In this document: one piece after another, positions 16,908 through 21,553 of the stretch
How positions within the stretch are numbered: position 1 is the first letter of the stretch
Layout: every line of letters starts with the position of its first letter
Origin: a virus
Virus record (IMG/VR): IMGVR_UViG_3300020463_000166
Span: 1-21,656 of that record
Reading direction: 5' to 3' (one strand)
DNA: 21,656 nucleotides
The notes under the pieces: model-generated
The model's input: the letters and a program-made list of their open reading frames with translations, nothing else
What the model was told of the DNA's origin: nothing
Database searches by the model: none
Made by a program: the position numbers and the translations under genes

Positions 16908-17020
16908 GTGTCCTCCTCATAGCATTTCATACATATCTTTGTACTTTTATAGAGGGATATAACAAAGTATTGGATTGTTTTACCACATGCATCGCATACT
17001 ACTGATGCTCTGTTCTCCAC
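16856..17020 (-). CDS. Small zinc-finger protein
   Basis: The frame encodes C-D-A-C-G-K near the N-terminus and I-C-M-K-C-Y about 18 residues later, a CxxC/CxxC zinc knuckle, followed by a basic C-terminus. The start is uncertain: GTG at 17020 avoids overlap with the gene upstream and gives about 54 residues; in-frame ATG 17086 and TTG 17149 would give longer products overlapping the HTH gene. The 3' end overlaps the resolvase-like gene by 52 nt. Likely a small DNA- or protein-binding protein. Confidence 0.6.
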   Translation of the reverse strand: MENRASVVCDACGKTIQYFVISLYKSTKICMKCYEEDTWLARVKQKEAITKGGF

Positions 17021-17024
17021 ACCT

Positions 17025-17216
17025 TTATCTTTTTTGAAGCGTGGCAAGGCGTTCAATAGCTTTTTCAATTTTTGCAGCAGTATCATAACGTAACTCTGTT
17101 CCTCTAAACTGTCGATAGTATGTTGTTTTTGATAATCCAGCCCAATCAAAAGCCTTGCGTAAGTCTACGCTCTGGTGTTCTGATTTTTCCGTAAGCTGCT
17201 GCAGATAACTTTTCAT
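17025..17216 (-). CDS. Small helix-turn-helix DNA-binding protein
   Basis: A 63-residue protein. D-L-R-K-A-F-D-W-A-G-L-S-K-T-T-Y-Y-R-Q-F-R-G-T (18-40, given residue by residue in pattern) reads as helix-turn-helix with the recognition helix S-K-T-T-Y-Y-R, followed by a dimerisation-type helix (A-A-K-I-E-K-A-I-E-R-L). This is the size of Cro-like or XRE-type regulators. It overlaps the winged-helix gene upstream by 71 nt in another frame and lacks a clear Shine-Dalgarno, so it may be translated by coupling. Likely a regulator of the early operon, target unknown. Confidence 0.6.
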   Translation of the reverse strand: MKSYLQQLTEKSEHQSVDLRKAFDWAGLSKTTYYRQFRGTELRYDTAAKIEKAIERLATLQKR

Positions 17217-17538
17217 AGTCTACTTTGTTATCATCTCTCTTTATCATTTGCAAATATATATTGACCAGTTTCTTACCACTTCCGGTAATGTAATACTTTC
17301 TTGTTGTGCCAGGTGATTTGATATTTGCACCATAAATACTTCTAAGAACAGCATCACAAGGTAATGAAATTATCAATCCAAGTTTATGTTCAAGTGACTG
17401 CAATGTAGTTGATAAGGTTCCTTGCTTAACATCTGGTATAAGTTGACGTATATGATTTGATAATACTATTCTTTGTTCTTTTTGCTTTATCAAATAGTAC
17501 AAAGCTGATAGTATTCTTATTTGGTTTTTAGTAATCAT
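17146..17538 (-). CDS. PadR-like winged-helix transcriptional regulator
   Basis: A 130-residue protein with AAGGATTAATGTC before the ATG. The order I-R-I-L-S-A-L-Y-Y-L, K-Q-G-T-L-S-T-T-L-Q-S-L-E, L-G-L-I and T-R-K-Y-Y-I-T-G-S-G-K-K-L matches a winged-helix DNA-binding domain of PadR type, in which G-T-L-x-x-x-L-x-x-L-E is the recognition helix and R-K-Y-Y-x-x-T-x-x-G the wing. The last 30 residues are poorly structured. A 7-bp hairpin lies in the short leader just before its start (see the terminator entry). It likely controls phage gene expression; the ligand or partner is unknown. Confidence 0.7.
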   Translation of the reverse strand: MITKNQIRILSALYYLIKQKEQRIVLSNHIRQLIPDVKQGTLSTTLQSLEHKLGLIISLPCDAVLRSIYGANIKSPGTTRKYYITGSGKKLVNIYLQMIKRDDNKVDYEKLSAAAYGKIRTPERRLTQGF

Positions 17539-17557
17539 GACATTAATCCTTCAAACT

Positions 17558-17587
17558 GGGTGGCTTTTTAGGCCACCCTTTTTTTTA
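17558..17587 (+). terminator. Plus-strand intrinsic terminator inside the minus-strand operon
   Basis: GGGTGGC (17558-17564) and GCCACCC (17572-17578) form a perfect seven-base-pair GC-rich stem around a seven-base loop, followed by nine Ts (17579-17587). It is the best intrinsic terminator in the window and is oriented rightward, although the genes on both sides run leftward. Read leftward, the A tract precedes the stem and no T run follows, so in the early mRNA it is just a hairpin in the leader of the PadR-like gene. Confidence 0.8.
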
Positions 17588-17773
17588 AATATGAATCTTT
17601 AGTTGTTCATACATTTGTTGTGCTACATCTCGTAAGAAATCATCAAGAACAACTGAGTTCATGCCTAACTTCTCGACCATTGATTGTAACTCAGATACTG
17701 TTAAGCTGTCTAGCTCATCAGTAACAGTATCTTTTATCTGGTCATTGATTGGGTTACTCAACTTTGTCACCAT
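17585..17773 (-). CDS. Small acidic helical protein, unknown
   Basis: A 62-residue protein, mostly helical and acidic, with L-T-V-S-E-L-Q-S-M-V-E-K-L (24-36) and a second helix D-D-F-L-R-D-V-A-Q-Q-M-Y. It overlaps the gene upstream by 20 nt and ends beside the plus-strand terminator. The Shine-Dalgarno is weak (GAG). No family recognised; it could be a small protein inhibitor or adaptor. Confidence 0.5.
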   Translation of the reverse strand: MVTKLSNPINDQIKDTVTDELDSLTVSELQSMVEKLGMNSVVLDDFLRDVAQQMYEQLKIHI

Positions 17774-18041
17774 AATGAATCTCTCGTACCTTCTCCATAG
17801 TCTTCTTCAACATCGAGCTTGGTGTTGGTACATTGGCTTCGTTGCGTGAGTCATCTACAAAGTGATACATATCTGCTATTGCTTTGATTGATTCATGAAC
17901 TTTGCCGAATGCATATCGTACATCCCAGCTTGGTATTCTTTCTTCATCATCTTTCAATGACTCATAGAATAACATGTCTGCTTGTAATCTTTGTTCAAGT
18001 GTTACCATTTCTTTTCCTCTTACTGATTTTTCTATACTCAT
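17754..18041 (-). CDS. Hypothetical early protein, 95 residues
   Basis: Predicted helical and soluble: E-Q-R-L-Q-A-D-M-L-F-Y-E-S-L then I-P-S-W-D-V-R-Y-A-F-G-K-V-H-E-S-I-K. Two starts are possible. ATG 18041 has AGGAG eight bases upstream and overlaps the previous stop (ATGA). ATG 18008 has AGAGGAAAGAA directly before it, so an 84-residue product is equally possible. No known function. Confidence 0.55.
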   Translation of the reverse strand: MSIEKSVRGKEMVTLEQRLQADMLFYESLKDDEERIPSWDVRYAFGKVHESIKAIADMYHFVDDSRNEANVPTPSSMLKKTMEKVREIHYGDKVE

Positions 18042-18373
18042 AACATTAACTCCTGTTGTTGTGGCTCATCGCCTAGTTTTTCTATTAAGCTAGACAGAAA
18101 CTGCTCATTGGTTGTTGCTTCATCGCAATGAGTTGTACCTCCATAATGCTCTGACCTTCTTGCCAGCATGTATGAACGATACCCAGTTTCTGTTAGCGGA
18201 CTCTTTACTTTAAAACCATTTACATTAGTTACATTCAGTTCGAAATGGTCAACTACATAGGGCATTCCATGCTCCGAATAGTTTAGATAGTCTCTTCGAA
18301 CCCTCACATCGTGTGTCAAGTTATTCCACACAAATGTTCCTACTGTTTCATATTCATTGTTCCATTGGGTCAT
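18038..18373 (-). CDS. Hypothetical early protein, 111 residues
   Basis: A beta-rich protein. The core V-D-H-F-E-L-N-V followed by P-L-T-E-T-G-Y-R-S-Y-M resembles a pattern (H-x-E-L ... P-x-T-E-T-G-Y-R-S) seen in small conserved phage proteins of unknown role. An E-Q-F-L-S-S-L-I-E-K-L helix ends the protein. It overlaps the HTH gene upstream by 20 nt and the next gene by 4 nt. The Shine-Dalgarno is weak, so coupling is likely. Confidence 0.6.
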   Translation of the reverse strand: MTQWNNEYETVGTFVWNNLTHDVRVRRDYLNYSEHGMPYVVDHFELNVTNVNGFKVKSPLTETGYRSYMLARRSEHYGGTTHCDEATTNEQFLSSLIEKLGDEPQQQELML

Positions 18374-18722
18374 TGCTTATGTTCTCATAATGCTCTCGTT
18401 CCTGTTTAAAGAATGCTTTTGGTACTGGGATATCTTGACCACTATTAGCAAGGTTGAAGTTTGTAGCTTGCTTGTGTTCTTTTCTAAACCTTTCTTCTAG
18501 CCAATACTCAGCCCAAGTAACGTCACCTTTCTGTTGCATAGTTGTAACGATGTTGCAGCCATCTTGTTTTAGTATAAGAATCTGTGCTGCAAGTCTCATG
18601 CATCCATATTTCTTAAGTGCTTCAAGTGGTGATATACTTCCAAAGCGATGAAGATGATTGAATATCTTATCTCTTTGATTACTGAATCTTTCATTGATTG
18701 TTTCTGCTGTGTGTAGTTCCAT
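18354..18722 (-). CDS. HTH_39-like helix-turn-helix protein
   Basis: A 122-residue protein. ATG 18722 is chosen because AGGAGATAATC precedes it; an upstream in-frame start at 18749 overlaps the neighbour and has no such site. Residues about 18-60 (I-F-N-H-L-H-R-F-G-S-I-S-P-L-E-A-L-K-K-Y-G then M-R-L-A-A-Q-I-L-I-L-K-Q-D-G) match the HTH_39-type winged helix common in phages, in which S-P-L-E-A-L and L-A-A-x-I form the helix-turn-helix. The C-terminal half is polar and probably flexible. Likely DNA-binding; target unknown. Confidence 0.7.
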   Translation of the reverse strand: MELHTAETINERFSNQRDKIFNHLHRFGSISPLEALKKYGCMRLAAQILILKQDGCNIVTTMQQKGDVTWAEYWLEERFRKEHKQATNFNLANSGQDIPVPKAFFKQEREHYENISNDPMEQ

Positions 18723-18732
18723 GATTATCTCC

Positions 18733-19017
18733 TTACATGTATGGTTCATTGATTGATTTTACTTCCCTGTACTCCAGTTGGTACTGTCCTTTGGGAAGTA
18801 TTGCACACTTAACTAAGTCACGATTGACATAGAAACGAAACTCTTGGTCTCCATTTTCATGCTTACGAACTGTAGTGGTGTGTGATAGGAAGACATGACT
18901 GTTGTGTGATGAAGTTCCTACTCGAACCTCAACGTCACCAGTATTCCTGACTCCATAGCTTTTGTCTGACTTGTATATACAAGCAGATACTCTATTCCAT
19001 ATAGGATATTGTGCCAT
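18733..19017 (-). CDS. Hypothetical beta-rich early protein, 94 residues
   Basis: GGAGAAAGCAA precedes the ATG. The sequence looks beta-stranded (V-E-V-R-V-G-T-S-S, F-L-S-H-T-T-T-V-R, Q-E-F-R-F-Y-V-N, Q-Y-Q-L-E-Y-R-E-V-K). It is not recognised. It is the first gene downstream of a 170-base gap that holds an inverted repeat and a palindrome, so it may head a sub-operon. Confidence 0.65.
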   Translation of the reverse strand: MAQYPIWNRVSACIYKSDKSYGVRNTGDVEVRVGTSSHNSHVFLSHTTTVRKHENGDQEFRFYVNRDLVKCAILPKGQYQLEYREVKSINEPYM

Positions 19018-19188
19018 TTGCTTTCTCCATATTTAGTTTATCATTTGTTTTAAAAATTTACAAGCCCTCAGAACAAGAACAGATTGCATGGTCAAGGACA
19101 CGAAGTGCCGAAGGTTGCCTTGACCAGAGAGCAAGATGTTTTTGTTAGAGGGGAAGCTCGTTGGTATATTAATAGGGTATTAATTTAC
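19018..19188. other. Non-coding gap with inverted repeat and palindrome
   Basis: No supported gene. GGTCAAGG (19090-19097) and CCTTGACC (19118-19125) form an 8-bp inverted repeat around 20 bases, with a smaller CAC/GTG stem inside. A second element, TTAATA-GGG-TATTAA (19169-19183), is a perfect 6+6 palindrome that looks like a repressor operator. No clear promoter was identified. Confidence 0.6.
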
Positions 19189-19449
19189 TTACATGCTGAC
19201 ACCTCCATATGCATGTGAGTATTTAAGTTTAACTCTGTCATAGATTCTTTTGATTTCTACACAATGCTGGATTGCATCTGACAATGTGTTGAAGTAAAGT
19301 CTCTCGCAGAATCCATGCTCCCATTCTACTACTAAGAATTTACCTCTTGGTGCTGAATAGATTTCTACATTTCTATTTATCTTAAGCTGTGCGATTCTCT
19401 TGTCTCCACTTGTATCTAACGTAAACATATCTTCATCAATTTTTTCCAT
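19189..19449 (-). CDS. Hypothetical early protein, 86 residues
   Basis: GGAGAAAGCT precedes the ATG. The product is mixed alpha/beta: R-I-A-Q-L-K-I, K-F-L-V-V-E-W-E-H-G-F and a helix D-A-I-Q-H-C-V-E-I-K-R-I-Y. Not recognised. It follows a structured stretch and lies far from its neighbours compared with the rest of the operon. Confidence 0.65.
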   Translation of the reverse strand: MEKIDEDMFTLDTSGDKRIAQLKINRNVEIYSAPRGKFLVVEWEHGFCERLYFNTLSDAIQHCVEIKRIYDRVKLKYSHAYGGVSM

Positions 19450-19614
19450 AGCTTTCTCCTTTGATTTTTATGGTTGATTCATACTCGTTACTGTACATTT
19501 CAATCTGACACTGGTGCGGTCAGCACTCACGCCAGCCCCCACTCATCCCTTGCTTGCAGCTCGACGCAACAATAAGTGCCTAGCTTTACGCTGGCACTAT
19601 TGAGCTAGAGCTGG
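19450..19614 (-). other. GC-rich structured non-coding stretch in the early operon
   Basis: No gene found. CAATAAGTGCC (19570-19580) pairs with GGCACTATTG (19593-19602), ten base pairs with one bulged A, and an inner AGC/GCT stem (19582-19584/19590-19592) continues the hairpin. CTGAC/GTCAG (19505-19509/19519-19523) forms another short stem. The stretch is visibly more GC-rich than the genes around it. No tRNA T-loop or cloverleaf was seen. It could be a regulatory leader, a small RNA or part of a replication origin. Confidence 0.5.
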
Positions 19615-19731
19615 TCAGCTAAGGGTCTCGATGACCCCTAACATGAACTGCTCAAATAATCCTGAGAATAAGATGGTAAACCAGAGAAACAGGAATGCTA
19701 CTCCAACTACTTCTTCAATAAAATCTCTCAT
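19615..19731 (-). CDS. Tiny membrane protein, 38 residues
   Basis: ATG 19731 has GGAGGAAACC just upstream, a strong Shine-Dalgarno, and overlaps the previous stop (ATGA). The product has a short acidic start (M-R-D-F-I-E-E), then one transmembrane helix (V-V-G-V-A-F-L-F-L-W-F-T-I-L-F-S-G-L-F). Its 3' end contains a GGGTC/GACCC hairpin. Tiny phage membrane proteins often inhibit host functions or prevent superinfection, but nothing specific is visible. Confidence 0.65.
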   Translation of the reverse strand: MRDFIEEVVGVAFLFLWFTILFSGLFEQFMLGVIETLS

Positions 19732-19811
19732 GGTTTCCTCCATAGCCAAATAATAAATCCCATAATCATTAGGTTACCTATCATGTAACAAGTGATTGCT
19801 GTTGCTAACAT
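19728..19811 (-). CDS. Tiny membrane protein, 27 residues
   Basis: ATG 19811 is preceded by GGAGAAAGAT, the operon's usual ribosome-binding module, and the stop overlaps the next gene (ATGA). The whole product is one hydrophobic helix ending in a basic tail (I-W-L-W-R-K-P). A longer in-frame ORF reaching 19970 overlaps the upstream gene and has no support. The tight coupling suggests that the two small proteins work together. Confidence 0.65.
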   Translation of the reverse strand: MLATAITCYMIGNLMIMGFIIWLWRKP

Positions 19812-19869
19812 ATCTTTCTCCTTTATAAATAAGATGAGCAGTTTATAGACTTGCTCAGGTCTTTCGTGT

Positions 19870-20274
19870 TTAGCTTTCTGACTTAAGCTGCTTCTTTGTT
19901 GATACTGTATTATCAATAGTCTCTGATGCACGCTTTGGCATCTCAGCAAGAGTCCTTCTAGGTGTTGCATCTAAGTTCTGAGACTCAAGCACTTTATCCA
20001 CAGCTTGTTTCATTTCTCTCAACTCTGATTGAGTCACCTTAGCTTGCTCGATTTGATTGTCCAATCTTTCTAGCGTGGTGGAGACTGTGTTAGTCGTTGT
20101 GCATCTCTCATGCTCTGCGTCATACTCAGCTGATTTGTCTGCTATGTATTTATCCTTGTTTTTAATCTTGAATTCAAGGTCTGCACTAGCTTTGTCTAGC
20201 TCGTAATAACGCTGCCAGTCATTTGAGATATGGTCGTAGTATGCTCTTACGTGTGTTACTAAATCTTTACTCAT
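19870..20274 (-). CDS. Coiled-coil protein, first gene of the leftward operon
   Basis: A 134-residue protein. ATG 20274 has AGGAGTAATATC before it and is preferred to an in-frame start at 20340 that lies inside the folded-RNA element. The sequence is helical and highly charged (A-S-A-D-L-E-F-K-I-K-N-K-D-K-Y, L-E-R-L-D-N-Q-I-E-Q-A-K, R-E-M-K-Q-A-V-D-K-V-L), a clear coiled coil, with a basic Thr/Ser-rich tail. No family recognised. As the promoter-proximal leftward gene it is probably expressed first after infection. Confidence 0.7.
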   Translation of the reverse strand: MSKDLVTHVRAYYDHISNDWQRYYELDKASADLEFKIKNKDKYIADKSAEYDAEHERCTTTNTVSTTLERLDNQIEQAKVTQSELREMKQAVDKVLESQNLDATPRRTLAEMPKRASETIDNTVSTKKQLKSES

Positions 20275-20318
20275 GATATTACTCCTTTTATATATTGTTA
20301 ATTTATGCAGACAGGTGT

Positions 20319-20464
20319 CCAGCAAAGGGCTGTAAGTCAACAGCTAATTTGTTTCGCGAGGAATAGCCCTTGGGCTAGGGGAAATTAGTTGTTGAAGGTA
20401 ATACAAAGATTCGCCAGCTTCTGTGCTGGCAAATATGCACCGCCTTACGTATGCCCTTTGCTGG
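20319..20464 (+). ncRNA. Candidate folded RNA: three-way junction upstream of the terminase gene
   Basis: The ends, CCAGCAAAGGGC (20319-20330) and GCCCTTTGCTGG (20453-20464), are a 12-bp perfect inverted repeat. A 3-nt bulge then leads to six more pairs (20331-20336 with 20444-20449, including U.G). Inside are a 13-bp stem (20338-20350 with 20382-20394, one G.U), a hairpin with GCGA (GNRA) loop (20352-20363), a UAGCC[CUUG]GGCUA hairpin (20364-20377) and a GCCAGC/GCTGGC hairpin (20413-20430). Three pairs are G.U on the plus strand and would be A.C on the minus strand, so the plus strand is the likely RNA. No coding ORF fits. Family not recognised. Confidence 0.6.
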
Positions 20465-20691
20465 TAAAACTGGTCAGTAAATTAACACTATAAAAGGACT
20501 ATATTATGGGTGAAGCATTTATGTGACCTCGTAAGAAGCATACGGAGACCATATCTTGAATGACCTCTTTGGTGGCTGTATTGGGGGCTGGACATAGAAG
20601 CTAGTGAAATTAAGACCTTGACATGAATGGTAAAAACAAGGTTAAATCATGGCGAACACAATCAGCATATGACCAGAAGGAGAGATGCTCA
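20465..20691 (+). other. Leader/intergenic region before the terminase gene
   Basis: This follows the folded-RNA candidate. A six-codon ORF (M-G-E-A-F-M, 20506-20526) has AAAGGA upstream and might be a leader peptide or chance. A TTGACA -35-like box occurs at 20618. Otherwise no supported gene is present. Confidence 0.4.
20618..20647 (+). promoter_or_regulatory. Possible sigma-70-like promoter before the terminase gene
   Basis: A perfect TTGACA (20618-20623) is followed after 18 bases by TTAAAT (20642-20647), four of six matches to TATAAT. It would start transcription near 20655, before the preferred terminase ATG at 20692, which supports that start over ATG 20623. Confidence 0.35.
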
Positions 20692-21057
20692 ATGACATAC
20701 AGGCTAACAACAAAGCAGAAAGCATTGGTTGATACACTCGTAGCAAGTGGTGGCTCAATCACAGATGCGAGTAAACAAGCTGGATACAGTGCTGGAGAAT
20801 CAGGTAGAGTCACTGCTAGTAAGGCTTTGAGATTGCCACATGTGCAACAGTACATGATGACTTGTATCAACGAGCAGTTAAGTATGAATGCTACGAAAGC
20901 CCTGAGTAAGCTAGTAACATTGTCTGATAAAGCAAAGAGTGAGTATGTGCAACTAGAAGCTAGCAAAGATTTACTAGATAGGGCTGGTTTCAAAGCAGTA
21001 GACAGAGTAATGCATAATCATATTGGTTCGATATCAGTCAACATAGACCTATCATAA
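20692..21057 (+). CDS. terS: Terminase small subunit
   Basis: A 121-residue protein. ATG 20692 has AAGGAGAGATGCTCA before it; a longer in-frame start at 20623 would overlap a promoter-like box. The N-terminus L-T-T-K-Q-K-A-L-V-D-T-L then A-S-K-Q-A-G-Y-S is the helix-turn-helix that small terminases use to bind packaging sites, and the rest (S-K-A-L-R-L-P-H-V-Q-Q-Y-M, then L-E-A-S-K-D-L-L-D-R-A-G) matches the standard helical oligomerisation part, ending in the D-R-A-G signature. It would recognise concatemeric DNA and hand it to the large terminase, expected beyond the right edge. Confidence 0.85.
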   Translation: MTYRLTTKQKALVDTLVASGGSITDASKQAGYSAGESGRVTASKALRLPHVQQYMMTCINEQLSMNATKALSKLVTLSDKAKSEYVQLEASKDLLDRAGFKAVDRVMHNHIGSISVNIDLS

Positions 21058-21083
21058 TTTGCTGATAGTATGCTGTGCAATAT

Positions 21084-21126
21084 AGCTGTAGTAGGGGGTA
21101 ACCCTAAAAGTTACACTACTACAGTT
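21084..21126 (+). promoter_or_regulatory. Long hairpin between terminase small subunit and the next gene
   Basis: CTGTAGTAG (21086-21094) pairs perfectly with CTACTACAG (21116-21124), and inside it GTAAC (21098-21102) pairs with GTTAC (21110-21114) around a CCTAAAA loop, with a 3x1 internal loop between. The outer stem extends by A-U and G.U pairs on the plus strand. No T run follows, so it is not a simple terminator. An RNase III-type processing site or mRNA stabiliser is possible. Confidence 0.65.
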
Positions 21127-21167
21127 GCAAGAGATAGTACGCTGACATTTTAGGAGAAAAAAGCTCG

Positions 21168-21530
21168 ATGAAAATATTTACTACTGTAAAGGGATTGATT
21201 ATGCGTGTTGCTGTGTTAATGTCTAATATATTGAGAAGGAAAAAAGATGGCGAAGACTCCAGCTTGGCAAAGAAAAGCAGGGAAGAATCCGAAGGGAGGA
21301 CTCAACGCAAAAGGTCGAGCAAGTTACAAGAAGGGAACTCTAAAAGCTCCAGTAAAGTCAGGGGACAACCCAAGAAGGGCAAGTTTTCTAGCAAGGATGG
21401 GGGGAATGCGAGGACCGGAAAAGGACTCAAAGGGACGACCAACTCGACTTCTTCTCAGCCTAAGAGCGTGGGGAGCGTCAAGCAAAGCCGACGCAAAGAG
21501 AAAAGCAGCGGCAATCTCACGAAGAAATAA
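21168..21530 (+). CDS. Possible 120-residue ORF overlapping the DUF6321-like gene
   Basis: ATG 21168 has AGGAGAAAAAAG upstream. The first 25 residues (M-K-I-F-T-T-V-K-G-L-I-M-R-V-A-V-L-M) are outside any other gene and look like a short amphipathic or membrane-associated start. The remaining 95 residues lie in a different frame over the DUF6321-like gene and are low-complexity Ser/Lys/Arg. It could be a real overlapping gene or an ORF kept open by the biased codons of the other frame. Confidence 0.35.
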   Translation: MKIFTTVKGLIMRVAVLMSNILRRKKDGEDSSLAKKSREESEGRTQRKRSSKLQEGNSKSSSKVRGQPKKGKFSSKDGGNARTGKGLKGTTNSTSSQPKSVGSVKQSRRKEKSSGNLTKK

Positions 21531-21549
21531 AAACAAAAAGAAAGGATAA
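21247..21549 (+). CDS. DUF6321-like small basic phage protein
   Basis: A 100-residue protein with AAGGAAAAAAG before the ATG. The N-terminus P-A-W-Q-R-K-A-G-K-N-P-K-G-G-L-N-A-K-G-R-A-S-Y (pattern) followed by F-L-A-R-M-G-G-M-R-G is the hallmark of a conserved small phage protein (DUF6321) usually found near terminase genes; function unknown. The protein is extremely basic and Gly/Lys/Arg-rich, which fits DNA or nucleic-acid binding. The gene is more GC-rich than its neighbours. Confidence 0.8.
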   Translation: MAKTPAWQRKAGKNPKGGLNAKGRASYKKGTLKAPVKSGDNPRRASFLARMGGMRGPEKDSKGRPTRLLLSLRAWGASSKADAKRKAAAISRRNKNKKKG

Positions 21550-21553
21550 TACT

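Noticed and set aside
19450-19614. Possible tRNA in the structured GC-rich stretch
   Set aside because: No T-loop, acceptor stem or anticodon arm could be assembled from the stems seen.
19835-19857. TGAGCA/TGCTCA hairpin after the first leftward gene as a terminator
   Set aside because: The stem is six pairs with an 11-nt loop and only a mixed T-rich tail; it lies between coupled early genes, so termination there is doubtful.
20506-20526. Six-codon ORF with AAAGGA upstream
   Set aside because: Too short to separate from chance; kept only as a remark in the leader region.
20544-20606. Short frame reading D-L-F-G-G-C-I-G-G-W-T, reminiscent of motif I of cytosine-C5 methyltransferases
   Set aside because: Only about ten residues resemble the motif, the frame ends at once in TAG, and no other methyltransferase motif is nearby.
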